Source: Bdellovibrio bacteriovorus HD100
GTDB taxonomy: Bacteria > Bdellovibrionota > Bdellovibrionia > Bdellovibrionales > Bdellovibrionaceae
NCBI RefSeq assembly: GCF_000196175.1
Contig: NC_005363.1
Location: forward strand, 2,852,001-2,916,000
Direction: 5' to 3'
Length of the DNA: 64,000 bases
Shown here piece by piece: positions 1-8,421 of the stretch. The notes under the pieces were generated by a model that saw nothing but the letters and a program-made list of their open reading frames with translations, ran no database searches and was not told where the DNA came from. Within the stretch, counting starts at the first letter, position 1, and every line of letters begins with the position of its first letter. Both the position numbers and the translations under genes were made by a program.

Positions 1-789
1 ACAAGCCAGCTCAGCTTCGCTCAGCTTTTCCATGATCGCATAGTCGATGGAAATGCTTTGCACCTGCGCGTAAATGTCTCCCAGATTAGAAGCATCGGCC
101 TTCAGCGCGGAAATCTGATTCCACAAAGTCGGCTGATGTTTTTCAAACAAACTGGCCATGTGAGAAACTTTGAAAACAAAGATCCCGGCATTCCAGCTGA
201 AGCCACCTTGAGAGATAAATTCTTCGGCTTTTTTCAGATCCGGCTTTTCATGGAACTTCACCACAGAATAAGCCTTCAATCCCGCCTGATCCTTCAAGCT
301 GGTTGTCTTGGTCTGAATATAACCGTAACCAGTCTCTGGATAAGATGGTGTGATCCCCAATGTGACCACACGGTTTTCTTTCGCCACCGCAGAGGCAAAT
401 TCCACAACTTTCAGAAATGCATCTTCTTTGGTGATCAGGTGATCTGACGGGAAGACCCCGACGATCTCGTCCCCTTTTCCCTGATCCAGCAAAAGCTTGC
501 ACAGAGCTGCCACGGCCGGCGCGGTGTTTTTGCCCACAGGCTCGTAAACAACCTTAACGGCTTCGCCTTGGTTGGCGCCATCGCCTTGGTTGGCCTTCAG
601 GTTTAGTTCGGTCAACGTCTGCAGGGCCTTGGAGGTTACAATCCATGGGCTTCCCATACGCAAACATCTTTTCAGGGTCAGAGTCTGTAAAGGCTCCCCG
701 AAAATGTCGCAAAACTGTTTGGGCATCTGCTGACGGGATACGGGCCACAATCGTGTTCCGCTTCCTCCCGATAATATAACCGGTATCAA
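1..789 (-). CDS. manC: Mannose-1-phosphate guanylyltransferase, partial (cut by left edge)
   Basis: The gene runs off the left edge; 263 codons are visible with no frameshift. The product should make GDP-mannose from GTP and mannose-1-phosphate in the cytoplasm, for polysaccharide or LPS synthesis. The sugar-nucleotide pyrophosphorylase signature GGSGTRLWP is at residues 8-16, followed by MPKQF and later FPSDHLI, typical of the ManC/AlgA family. No ATG precedes the signature in frame; a TTG at 789 lies 5 nt after GGAGG, so I take it as the start. The C-terminal part, where some family members carry a phosphomannose isomerase domain, is outside the window, so a bifunctional enzyme cannot be excluded. 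The gene is divergent from the membrane protein at 996. Confidence 0.88.
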   Translation of the reverse strand, partial: MIPVILSGGSGTRLWPVSRQQMPKQFCDIFGEPLQTLTLKRCLRMGSPWIVTSKALQTLTELNLKANQGDGANQGEAVKVVYEPVGKNTAPAVAALCKLLLDQGKGDEIVGVFPSDHLITKEDAFLKVVEFASAVAKENRVVTLGITPSYPETGYGYIQTKTTSLKDQAGLKAYSVVKFHEKPDLKKAEEFISQGGFSWNAGIFVFKVSHMASLFEKHQPTLWNQISALKADASNLGDIYAQVQSISIDYAIMEKLSEAELAC

Positions 790-995
790 AACTACCTCCG
801 AGATCAGTCCTCAATCTATATCACCAAAGGCAGTTTATGAGTAATTAAGACCTTACAATGGCTCAATTCGTCAAAAAACTGAGGCTTTTTAGCTGCTTAA
901 AAGCCCGCTTCAAATCGAATTAAAGCCCCCCTAAATCTTTGCACACCCTGACTTCGAGGTAGAGTTCTGCACCGATTTCAAGTAAGACAGTCACC

Positions 996-1991
996 ATGGT
1001 TAAACACACCAAAAAGCTTTTGGTTCAGTCCACTAAGATTCTTTTTTCGGCCGGCATCATTTACTGGCTGATCCAATCCGGAAAGCTGAACTTCTCTGCA
1101 CTTAAAAACCTGCTGACACCGACCACGGCGTCTGTGGCATTGCTTTTGGTTTTGCTGAACCTGTTCCTGGCCAGCGAAAGATGGCGCACCCTGATCCGTT
1201 CCCAGGGCATGAGCGCTGGCCCCTTGAAAGTCTTTAAGCTCAGCCTGATCGGGTCGTTCTTTAACTTTGCCATGCCTGGCGGGGTCGGTGGCGATGTCAT
1301 CAAGGCTTACTATCTCACCCGGGCCAATCCCGGCTCCAAAGTCATTGCCGTGACCAGCGTCCTGATGGACCGGGTTCTGGGTTTGTTTGCCATGGTGCTG
1401 TTGGCGCTGTTGGTGATGCTTTATGATCTGAACCACATCATGACCATCCCGACCCTGACGACCCTGTTCTGGTTCATTCTGTCCCTGTTCTTTGCGTTCG
1501 TGATCGCGCTGGCACTGATCTTTTCCCAAAAGATCTATGAAACCTCCCTGCTTAAGCGAGTCATCCATAAGCTGCCTTTGTCCGAAAAGTTCATGAAGCT
1601 TTATGAAAGCATGCATCTTTATGGCAAGGACGGAAAACGCTTCATGCTGGTGCTGTTCCTAAGCCTTCTGTCCCAGGGCTGCTCGATTGTGTTTTTGATC
1701 ATTGCTGGTAATGCGGCCGGCTTCACAGAAGTTGCGGCGAAAACCTATTTCCTGGTGGCGCCACTGGGATACATGGCGACGGCGATCCCGATCTCGCCTG
1801 CCGGTGTGGGTGTCGGTCAGGCGGCGTTCTATTTCCTGTTTAATATCTATAACGGATCAACATCTGAAGTGGGTCCGACTGTGATAACGGCCTTCCAGGT
1901 CACCACCTTTGTGGTGAGCTTGCTGGGCGCCTTCTTCTATCTGCGCATCAAAGAACGTGTGGATGCCTCCACACTAGAGGACCTGGGCTAA
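996..1991 (+). CDS. YbhN/UPF0104-type flippase-like integral membrane protein
   Basis: A 331-residue polytopic inner-membrane protein with about eight hydrophobic helices, the first at roughly residues 9-26. It resembles the LPG_synthase_TM (UPF0104, YbhN) family, the membrane half of lysylphosphatidylglycerol synthases found alone in many bacteria. The conserved GGVGGDVIKAYYL stretch near residues 92-104 and a late PAGVGVGQ motif support this. No lysyltransferase domain is attached. Stand-alone members are thought to handle lipids or glycolipids, but the substrate here is unknown. It sits divergent from manC, which would fit an envelope-glycan role, although that is only context. The ribosome site before the ATG is weak. 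Confidence 0.8.
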   Translation: MVKHTKKLLVQSTKILFSAGIIYWLIQSGKLNFSALKNLLTPTTASVALLLVLLNLFLASERWRTLIRSQGMSAGPLKVFKLSLIGSFFNFAMPGGVGGDVIKAYYLTRANPGSKVIAVTSVLMDRVLGLFAMVLLALLVMLYDLNHIMTIPTLTTLFWFILSLFFAFVIALALIFSQKIYETSLLKRVIHKLPLSEKFMKLYESMHLYGKDGKRFMLVLFLSLLSQGCSIVFLIIAGNAAGFTEVAAKTYFLVAPLGYMATAIPISPAGVGVGQAAFYFLFNIYNGSTSEVGPTVITAFQVTTFVVSLLGAFFYLRIKERVDASTLEDLG

Positions 1992-1992
1992 A

Positions 1993-2976
1993 TTAAAGCG
2001 TCAGGTCCGAGAGTTTTTCCAAAACAGTGAATTTGAAATGGGAGTACACGGCCTGATGGGCTTGCAAAGACTTTATCTCTTTGTCGGTCTTTTCTGAAGC
2101 CAACAGGTACAAACGCCCCACCCCGGCAGCAAAAGCCGCTTTCAGGTCCGAAGCACTGTCCCCAACCATCACGGATTTTGCCATATTCACACGCAGCTTG
2201 TTGTTCACTTTGAGCAGCATGCCATTGCGAGGCTTGCGAAGCCCTGCCAGCAAACGCCCGCGGGGACTGCCTGCCTCGTCGATAAACGCCGACCACTCAC
2301 AGTCATCAATCCACGCCCCTTGTTGAGCCAGAAGCTGCATCATACGTTGATGCACAGACTGATACTGAGTCCAGCTGATCCAGCCTCGTCCCAAACCGGA
2401 CTGATTCGTCACCAGCGCCACCCAATAAGACTGCGCATGGGCCTTGTTGATCAATTCGCAAATTCCCGGCAGCAACTGAACGGCTTCAGGGTCTTTGTTA
2501 TAAGGAACGTTTTTAACAACCACATCATCACGATCCAGGAACAAACATCCTGCCCCGTGCTCACCATCCAGTCCCTGCAGCGCCGACCATTGTCCCCAGT
2601 GGGCTTTCAAACTCTGCAAAATCAGCTGCCACTTGTGCAGACTTAAGTCAGCAAAGGCATAGTCCCATTGATGGGATTCAGCCGACGATGCTTCCGCCCC
2701 CAACAAGACCCGTTGACCATTCAGAATTGCATCCAACGAGGTCAGGACCGATTTTTGATTGGACTGGAACATGACCAAATCTTCAGGACGTGTGACATAC
2801 TTTTGCGCCAGCAGATCTTCCGCCGTGCGCGTGACGAACGGAATCTCCCCGGCAAAGTCCTGCACCAATGGCTGCTGCCATTGCGACAATGTGGCCGGAT
2901 TCTGATCAGCAATAAAGACCAGACTTCCACCCAATTGAACTGTTTCAACAATCAAAAGCTCCAGGGGATGTGACAT
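1993..2976 (-). CDS. HAD-superfamily phosphatase (GmhB/HisB-N-like) with extra N-terminal domain
   Basis: A 327-residue protein. The C-terminal half (about 143-327) is a HAD hydrolase of the histidinol-phosphatase/heptose-bisphosphatase type: LFLDRDD (145-151, nucleophile D148 and acid D150), TNQSGLGRG (190-198), RKP (247-249) and VGDSASD (271-277). The usual DRDGV reads DRDDV, and the Cys/His zinc loop typical of GmhB is not visible, so the substrate is uncertain. Residues 1-140 form a separate alpha/beta-looking domain that I do not recognise. The gene converges with the flippase-like gene, ending 1 nt after it. No good ribosome site is seen before the ATG, so the start could lie further in. 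Confidence 0.75.
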   Translation of the reverse strand: MSHPLELLIVETVQLGGSLVFIADQNPATLSQWQQPLVQDFAGEIPFVTRTAEDLLAQKYVTRPEDLVMFQSNQKSVLTSLDAILNGQRVLLGAEASSAESHQWDYAFADLSLHKWQLILQSLKAHWGQWSALQGLDGEHGAGCLFLDRDDVVVKNVPYNKDPEAVQLLPGICELINKAHAQSYWVALVTNQSGLGRGWISWTQYQSVHQRMMQLLAQQGAWIDDCEWSAFIDEAGSPRGRLLAGLRKPRNGMLLKVNNKLRVNMAKSVMVGDSASDLKAAFAAGVGRLYLLASEKTDKEIKSLQAHQAVYSHFKFTVLEKLSDLTL

Positions 2977-3072
2977 AGAGGCCCAGTTTACGACAAACCG
3001 CCCCTTGTGTCCTCGGGTTTCTACTTGCCGCCTTGCATTTATGCTTATTAAAATTCCTGCAGGAGGAAATCC

Positions 3073-3597
3073 ATGACGGCCTTACTGAAGCAGATTTTTA
3101 ATTTTCTAAAACTCCTCAACTCGGACACGGGGACCAACCAACTGGCTTCCGGCTTGTCCCTGGGAATGATTCTGGGATTCGCCCCTTTTATTTCCATCCA
3201 GACCTTTGCAGTCTTTGCGATCATCTTTATCTTCCGCGTGCAAATTGGTGCGGCATTCCTGGCGGCGTTCTTTTTCAAGTTCGTGGCCTTCATGTTTGAC
3301 GGACCGGCTCACCACCTGGGTAAAGCCGTGCTTGAAACTGAAAGCCTGAAGCCGTTGTTCACCACCATGTACAACATGCCGCTGGTGCCGATGACCCGCT
3401 TCAACAACAGCATCGTGATGGGATCCATGATTGTTTCCATCCTTCTTTTGCCGTTTGCATTCTTCGCCTTCAAAGCGCTGATCCTGAAATATCGCGCCAC
3501 CGTGGTCGCAAGATTTAAAGGCACGAAGTTCTGGAAGGCCTTCACTGCGACCAAGCTTTATAACTGGTACTGCACCTACGACAACCTTTACGGCTAG
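3073..3597 (+). CDS. TIGR03546-like small membrane protein
   Basis: A 174-residue inner-membrane protein with hydrophobic segments at roughly 30-65 and 112-140. It resembles the family I know as TIGR03546, of unknown function. The start is supported by GCAGGAGG upstream of the ATG. It is followed after 12 nt by a TIGR03545-like gene; from memory the two families occur side by side in other proteobacteria, so the pair probably forms one functional unit in the envelope. No catalytic residues are evident. Confidence 0.75.
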   Translation: MTALLKQIFNFLKLLNSDTGTNQLASGLSLGMILGFAPFISIQTFAVFAIIFIFRVQIGAAFLAAFFFKFVAFMFDGPAHHLGKAVLETESLKPLFTTMYNMPLVPMTRFNNSIVMGSMIVSILLLPFAFFAFKALILKYRATVVARFKGTKFWKAFTATKLYNWYCTYDNLYG

Positions 3598-3609
3598 GAC
3601 ACACAGCAC

Positions 3610-5565
3610 ATGACAACACCTGAAACAACACCCGTAAAAAAGAAAAAAGAAAAAGGCCCGATCCGCTGGGAAGCCATCATTCCGTTTGTGATCATCTGTG
3701 CGGTGATTGGCCTGTACTTCCACTTCTTCTTCGATGCTCACCTGCGCAAGGGCATGGAATGGGCCGGATACAAAGCTGTCGGCGCAGAAGTGAATATCGC
3801 CAAAGTGGAAACCAGCTTCTTCGAGGCCAGCCTGCGCATTCAGGGTATCGAAGTCACTGACGCAGAAAAGCCAACCCACAACTCCCTGAATATCGGCGAC
3901 ATCCGCTTCTCAATGCTGTGGGATGCCTTGTTGCGCGCCAAAGTGGTTGTGAATGAAGCCGTCGTTGAACAAATCGCCTTTGGTGTGAAGCGTGCCCGTC
4001 CGGGCCGCGTGGCTCCACCAGAGCCGGTATCCAACGAACCCGGCTTTGCTGACAAACTGAAAGAACAAGCCATCAGCGAAGCCCAACAACAAGCCGGCGA
4101 CAGCGTTCTGGGTGACGTGATTGCGATGCTGACCGGGACTGACGCGAACGTGCAACTGCAAAAGCTTCAGGATTCTTTGCCGTCCAAAGCCATGCTGGAA
4201 AGTTTTGAAAAAGACCTGAAAGCCAAACAAGCCACTTGGGATGCCCGCATGAAGTCCTTGCCTCAAGGAAAAGACATCGAGGCTCTGAACAAGCGTCTGA
4301 ACAGCATCAAGTACAAGGACTTTAAAACTCCGCAAGAGCTGCAGTCTTCTTTACAGGAGCTGGATAAAGTCTTTAAAGACGGTGATGCCATGTACAAACA
4401 AGTGCAGGGTGCCGGCAATGATCTGCAAAAAGATCTAAAAGCGCTTGAGGCCCAGTACAAGGAAATCGAAAAGCAGGTCAAGACCGACATCAAAAGTCTT
4501 GAGCAGCATTTCCGCATTCCTAAGCTGGATGCCAAGTCCATGTCGATGGCGATCTTCAATCGTTATCTGGGACCGTACAAAGCCAAGTTCTTCCGCTACA
4601 AGGCCATGGCTGAAAAGTACATCCCGCCAAATCTGCTGAACAAGAAGGAAAAGGATCCGGAGGATATTCCACTTCAACCGCATCCGCGTGAAAACGGAAT
4701 CAGCTATGAGTTCGGCCGTCCGAATTCTTATCCTCTGGTATGGATCAAACGCACGGCGGTCAGCTCTCAGGCGGGTCTGACTCCGGATGCGGGGAACATC
4801 AAGGGTGAAATCCTGGATATCACGACTCACCAGAAACTGATCGGCAAACCCACTGTGGCCTCTTTGTCCGGTGATTTCCCGTCCAAGGAAATCATGGGCT
4901 TCCTGGTGCGCCTGTCTTTGGATAATACCAAGCCTGACAGCATCGTTGATTATCGCTTCAAGGTGGATTCTTATTCCATCACCGGTAAAGAGCTGGTGCA
5001 GTCCCCGGATGTGCAAATTGCCTTTAATAAAGCCAAGGGCAGCATCGGCATCGAAGGCAAGATCGTGGGCCTGAAGGACATCTCTGTGAACATGGATAAC
5101 AAGTTCACCCAGATCGAATACGCTGTTGGATCCAAGAACGAAATCGCCGACCAGATCCTGAAAGCAGTCTTTGCCGGCATCCCGGTGGTGACACTGACGG
5201 TGGATGGTCAGGGCATCTTCCCGAACATCCCCTTGTCGATCAATTCCAATTTGGGGCCGGAACTGCAAAAAGGATTTGAAAAACAAATCCAGGCCAAGAT
5301 TGACGAAGCCCGCAAAAAAATCGAGGCCTACGTCAATGAAGAGATCGGCAAACAGCGCGCCCGCGTGGAAGCCGAGATCAACAAACTGCGCGGTGATCTG
5401 GATAAGGAAATCAAAAAAGCCGAAGGCCAGCTGAACGAGCAGAAAAAGCAAGCGGAAGCCCGCGTGAATCAGGCGAAAAAAGACGCCGAAAACCAAGGCA
5501 AGAAGCAGCTTGAAAAAGAAGGTCAGAAAGCTGTTGATGAATTGAAGAAAAGATTCGGACTTTAA
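3610..5565 (+). CDS. TIGR03545-like AsmA-type envelope protein
   Basis: A 651-residue protein with a short Lys-rich cytoplasmic N-terminus, one membrane helix at about 22-42 and a large periplasmic part. Residues 55-120 have the look of AsmA/TamB-like N-terminal repeats (short beta segments alternating with IRxSxLW-type helices). A long helical region spans about 150-320, a beta-rich region 350-560, and a highly charged Lys/Glu coiled coil ends the protein at about 560-645. It matches my memory of TIGR03545, the usual partner of TIGR03546 encoded just upstream. A role in lipid or outer-membrane homeostasis is plausible from the AsmA resemblance but is inference. An intrinsic terminator follows. 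Confidence 0.75.
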   Translation: MTTPETTPVKKKKEKGPIRWEAIIPFVIICAVIGLYFHFFFDAHLRKGMEWAGYKAVGAEVNIAKVETSFFEASLRIQGIEVTDAEKPTHNSLNIGDIRFSMLWDALLRAKVVVNEAVVEQIAFGVKRARPGRVAPPEPVSNEPGFADKLKEQAISEAQQQAGDSVLGDVIAMLTGTDANVQLQKLQDSLPSKAMLESFEKDLKAKQATWDARMKSLPQGKDIEALNKRLNSIKYKDFKTPQELQSSLQELDKVFKDGDAMYKQVQGAGNDLQKDLKALEAQYKEIEKQVKTDIKSLEQHFRIPKLDAKSMSMAIFNRYLGPYKAKFFRYKAMAEKYIPPNLLNKKEKDPEDIPLQPHPRENGISYEFGRPNSYPLVWIKRTAVSSQAGLTPDAGNIKGEILDITTHQKLIGKPTVASLSGDFPSKEIMGFLVRLSLDNTKPDSIVDYRFKVDSYSITGKELVQSPDVQIAFNKAKGSIGIEGKIVGLKDISVNMDNKFTQIEYAVGSKNEIADQILKAVFAGIPVVTLTVDGQGIFPNIPLSINSNLGPELQKGFEKQIQAKIDEARKKIEAYVNEEIGKQRARVEAEINKLRGDLDKEIKKAEGQLNEQKKQAEARVNQAKKDAENQGKKQLEKEGQKAVDELKKRFGL

Positions 5566-5590
5566 GATTTCAAATTTTCTGACAACGCAA

Positions 5591-5620
5591 AAGACACCCC
5601 CAAAAAGGGTGTCTTTTTTT
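5591..5620 (+). terminator. Intrinsic terminator after TIGR03546/03545 pair
   Basis: Perfect 9-bp stem AAGACACCC / GGGTGTCTT with a 7-nt loop, followed by a T run ending at 5620. It lies 25 nt after the stop of the upstream gene. Confidence 0.9.
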
Positions 5621-5763
5621 GTCTAAGATTTCAGCACGGTCCTGTAAAGATCTTCGACGGTAACACGTAACTTGCTGTTTTCACTTATCAATTTTCCTCA
5701 CTTTTTCACTTTGCCTCTGTTTTAAGCATTCATTTTCATGCTAGCCTTGACGATGAGGTAGGT

Positions 5764-6867
5764 ATGAAAGCATCGTTCAAAACACATTTAGCAGTTTTAG
5801 GTTGTGTGATTGGAACCCTTTCCGCGGGTTGCGCGAAAATGAATTTTGCGCCCGTCCCTGAGCAGGACACCACCGCGGTGACTCCACCGACCACAACTCC
5901 CAGCAAAACCATCTCGACCAGTGAGGTCGTGGCTTACGGCAACAAGCAGGTCGACTTCCTGTTTGTACTGGATGATTCCAATTCGATGCTTCCCGAGCTA
6001 CGAAAGCTCGCGGCCCGGATGGCCACCTTTGTAAGCTCACTGGATGCCAGCAATATCGACTGGCAGATGTGCCTGACGACCACCAGAGGCGTTTCTTCCG
6101 GTGGCTCCCTGGTCTATGGCACCCCCTACAATTGGGCCAATTATACGCCCGCTGGCGGGGCTCCGGCTTACATTCTGAAAAAAGGAACGGCCAACCTGAA
6201 TACCATCTTTAATTCCACCATTGATGTCCTGACCATCGGTGGAGGCAGTTCCGGTGATGAGCGCGCCATCAAAGCCGCCCATGACCATTTTGAAGCTGCG
6301 GGTACCCATGGATGTTATCGCCCGGGCGCCGCGATATCCGTCATCGTGATTTCAGATGAAGACGAACGTTCTGTGGGGGGCGTGGCCTCCCGAGTGAAAG
6401 CCAACGATGCTGCCGGCGTGCTGTTGCCCATGGAAGCTTCCGACTTGCCTGCCAATCTGGTGGCAAAATCCAAAAGTGTCTTCGGCCCGGATGTGCGCTT
6501 CACTTTCAGTTCAATCATCGTGAAACCCGGCGACAGCGCCTGTGAAGCCGAACAGGATAAAGACACTTCTCCAAGTCACCCTGGCCACTTCTATGAAGAG
6601 GCCTCCAAACTAACAGACGGTGGCGTGGGCAGTATTTGTGATTCCGACTACAGCGCCAACCTGAACACGTTCAAGGACAAGATCGTGAACTCGCTTTCCA
6701 ACCTGAACCTGGAATGCGAACCGGTTCCTGAAACCCTGAAGGTCAGTATCGACGGCTTGAACATCCTGAACTACAAGATTGAAAAGAGCATTTTGAAATT
6801 CACCTATGCGCTGATTGAAGGGACGAAAATCGACCTGCAGTACGACTGCGTGGAAGGAATCCCTTAA
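5764..6867 (+). CDS. Secreted VWA-domain protein, probable lipoprotein
   Basis: A 367-residue exported protein. The N-terminus has a signal peptide ending in LSAGC (Cys23), a near-lipobox in which the -3 residue is Ser rather than Leu, so lipidation is likely but not certain. A Thr/Pro-rich tether (about 30-50) follows. A von Willebrand factor A fold starts near 62: FLFVLDDSNSM holds the MIDAS DxSxS at 70-74, and VIVISDEDE supplies the later strand and acidic residues. VWA domains bind metal and protein ligands at the cell surface. Four or more Cys in the second half suggest disulfides. The family has no assigned enzyme activity. A shared terminator separates it from the convergent thioredoxin gene. 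Confidence 0.8.
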   Translation: MKASFKTHLAVLGCVIGTLSAGCAKMNFAPVPEQDTTAVTPPTTTPSKTISTSEVVAYGNKQVDFLFVLDDSNSMLPELRKLAARMATFVSSLDASNIDWQMCLTTTRGVSSGGSLVYGTPYNWANYTPAGGAPAYILKKGTANLNTIFNSTIDVLTIGGGSSGDERAIKAAHDHFEAAGTHGCYRPGAAISVIVISDEDERSVGGVASRVKANDAAGVLLPMEASDLPANLVAKSKSVFGPDVRFTFSSIIVKPGDSACEAEQDKDTSPSHPGHFYEEASKLTDGGVGSICDSDYSANLNTFKDKIVNSLSNLNLECEPVPETLKVSIDGLNILNYKIEKSILKFTYALIEGTKIDLQYDCVEGIP

Positions 6868-6870
6868 ACG

Positions 6871-6900
6871 AAAAAAGCCGCTCTACGGAGCGGCTTTTTT
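6871..6900. terminator. Bidirectional intrinsic terminator
   Basis: A 13-bp perfect stem (6871-6883 with 6888-6900) around a TACG loop, with A and T runs inside the stem arms so it can work on both strands. It lies between the convergent VWA gene and the TlpA-like gene. Confidence 0.92.
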
Positions 6901-6908
6901 ATTGGGCC

Positions 6909-7481
6909 TTACTGAGCAGGCTTGGCGGCCAGCAAAGACTGGACATACGCCACCGAGTCTTTGTTAAACCACTCGATGGATCCCACGACCTTTTTGACCA
7001 GCTTGTGGTCTGTGCCCAACACCAGGGATTCCGGCAGACGCGCCACCTGGAACTGTTTCATCAAAGAGCGGTCTTCGTCATAGACGATATGGATGTTGGC
7101 ACCCTTCATTTCCGGGAAGGACTTCATAAAGACATCAATATCATTGCGACTGCTGTCTCCGGAAACTGCGATCAACTGCACGTCACCCTTGAATTCTTTG
7201 ATCAACTTGATCAGAGAAGGCACTTCCTCAATACAAGGCCCGCACCACGACGCCCAGAAGTTCAGAATAACCACTTTGCCCTTGAAGGATTCCAGCTCCA
7301 CCGGTTTGCCATCCAGATCCTTGGTCACAAAGTTAGGAACACCCTCTTTTTCCATAGCTTCGATCGTGGCATAGCCAGCAGGCGCCTGGTTGAGTTTGCT
7401 GGCAAAGAACTGTGTGTAGGCCCACAGGCCCGCTGCTGCCAGGATAAAGACAATGCCGAAGGCTTTAAGGTGCTGTTTCAT
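6909..7481 (-). CDS. TlpA/ResA-type membrane-anchored thioredoxin
   Basis: A 190-residue thiol-disulfide oxidoreductase acting in the periplasm. Residues 5-25 form an uncleaved N-terminal anchor; the thioredoxin fold follows with the WCGPC active site (C80 and C83) and cis-proline at about P150. It resembles TlpA/ResA/CcmG proteins that reduce apocytochromes or copper-site cysteines, but the neighbours give no clue to the partner. An in-frame ATG at 7502 exists, yet GAAGGGGAG sits 5-6 nt before the ATG at 7481, which also places the signal anchor at the very N-terminus, so I chose 7481. Confidence 0.88.
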   Translation of the reverse strand: MKQHLKAFGIVFILAAAGLWAYTQFFASKLNQAPAGYATIEAMEKEGVPNFVTKDLDGKPVELESFKGKVVILNFWASWCGPCIEEVPSLIKLIKEFKGDVQLIAVSGDSSRNDIDVFMKSFPEMKGANIHIVYDEDRSLMKQFQVARLPESLVLGTDHKLVKKVVGSIEWFNKDSVAYVQSLLAAKPAQ

Positions 7482-7664
7482 GGGACTCCCCTTCCAGCTC
7501 AAAGAGTTAAGTGATCAAGGTAAAGACTGTCGCTGGGGATGGCAAGACGCAGTGGTGATAAATCAGCGAAACAAAGGGCTGCAGAAGCGAATCACAAATT
7601 AAAAATAATCTTACATTTGAAGCCGACTAATCCCGGCAGATCGAAATCAAGGATGGCGGAAAAT

Positions 7665-7696
7665 AAAAAAGGCCCAAGTTTCCTTGAGCCTTTTTT
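7665..7696 (-). terminator. Terminator of the ribosomal protein superoperon
   Basis: Hairpin AAAAAAGGCCCAAG / CTTGAGCCTTTTTT with one C-A mismatch and a 4-nt loop, T-rich 3' on the minus strand, just after rplQ. Confidence 0.85.
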
Positions 7697-7720
7697 GAAG
7701 ATCTTAATCAGATCCCAGAA

Positions 7721-8266
7721 TTAAGCGCGAGCTGCAGATGCTGCTCTGTCTTTTTTCTGAGCCTTTTTAACAGCTTTTTTCTTCGCTGCTACTGCTTTAG
7801 TGGAAGCTTTTTTAGCAGTGGCTTTTTTTGCCGGAGCTTTTGCAGCTTTCGCAGTTTTAGCGGACTTTTCAGATTTCTCTGCAGTGTCAGCTGTTTTAGC
7901 TTCGAAATCGTAGTCTACGAACTCAAGGAATGCCATTTCAGCAGTGTCACCTGGGCGACGACCGATCTTGATGATACGAGTGTAACCACCAGGACGTGTT
8001 TTGAAACGAGGAGACAAATCCTTCATGATAGTTGCAACTGCTTCTTTGTTAGGGAAACGGGACAACAACAATCTTGTTGTAGACAAATCACCTTTTTTGC
8101 CAAGAGTGATGGCTTTTTCAACGTGGCGACGTACTTCTTTAGCACGGTCAACAGTTGTAGTGATACGGCCGTGCTCGATCAAAGAAGTCACAAGACCTCT
8201 CAACAAAGCTTTTCTTGGGCCAGATTTACGATCGAAATGTTTTACTCTTCTTCTGTGTGAACTCAT
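7721..8266 (-). CDS. rplQ: 50S ribosomal protein L17 with long basic tail
   Basis: L17 lines the peptide exit region of the large subunit. Residues 1-120 are a normal L17 (SSHRRRVKHFDRK start, RITTT, PRxxxRPGGYTRI). The usual family length is about 115-130 residues; here a 60-residue Lys/Ala tail (about 122-181), resembling histone H1-like tails, is added. It is the last gene of the superoperon, 155 nt after rpoA, with a terminator just downstream. Confidence 0.97.
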   Translation of the reverse strand: MSSHRRRVKHFDRKSGPRKALLRGLVTSLIEHGRITTTVDRAKEVRRHVEKAITLGKKGDLSTTRLLLSRFPNKEAVATIMKDLSPRFKTRPGGYTRIIKIGRRPGDTAEMAFLEFVDYDFEAKTADTAEKSEKSAKTAKAAKAPAKKATAKKASTKAVAAKKKAVKKAQKKDRAASAARA

Positions 8267-8421
8267 TTTATTCTCCGGTTAAACGGGCTGACCGTATCAG
8301 GTATCAGCACGATAGAACACTCTTTGGTTAGTTGGTCGAGTGTTGCTTTTTCAGGGCTCCGAGCCCTCGCAGCCCCGCAGGGCCGCGTGTTCAAACACCA
8401 TTCGTGGTGTCTATTTTTTGG
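8267..8421 (-). other. Hairpin-rich spacer between rpoA and rplQ
   Basis: Most genes here are spaced by 1-20 nt, but this spacer is 155 nt. On the minus strand it holds in order ACACCA-CGAA-TGGTGT, a GC hairpin GCCC-TGCG-GGGC, AGGGCT-CGG-AGCCCT, and a distant pair AACACTC / GAGTGTT. None ends in a T run on that strand. It may be a processing or autoregulatory leader for rplQ; no promoter is convincing. Confidence 0.5.

Noticed and set aside
248..814. Apparent break of the guanylyltransferase into short frames
   Set aside because: Reading the minus strand from TTG 789 gives one uninterrupted frame to the edge; the fragments are other frames.
4435..5496. 353-codon minus-strand frame opposite the TIGR03545-like gene
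   Set aside because: Hydrophobic pattern comes from the complement of Lys/Glu coiled-coil codons; no start site.
7539..7724. 61-codon plus-strand frame after the thioredoxin gene
   Set aside because: It runs through the rplQ terminator, has no ribosome site and ends at the rplQ stop.
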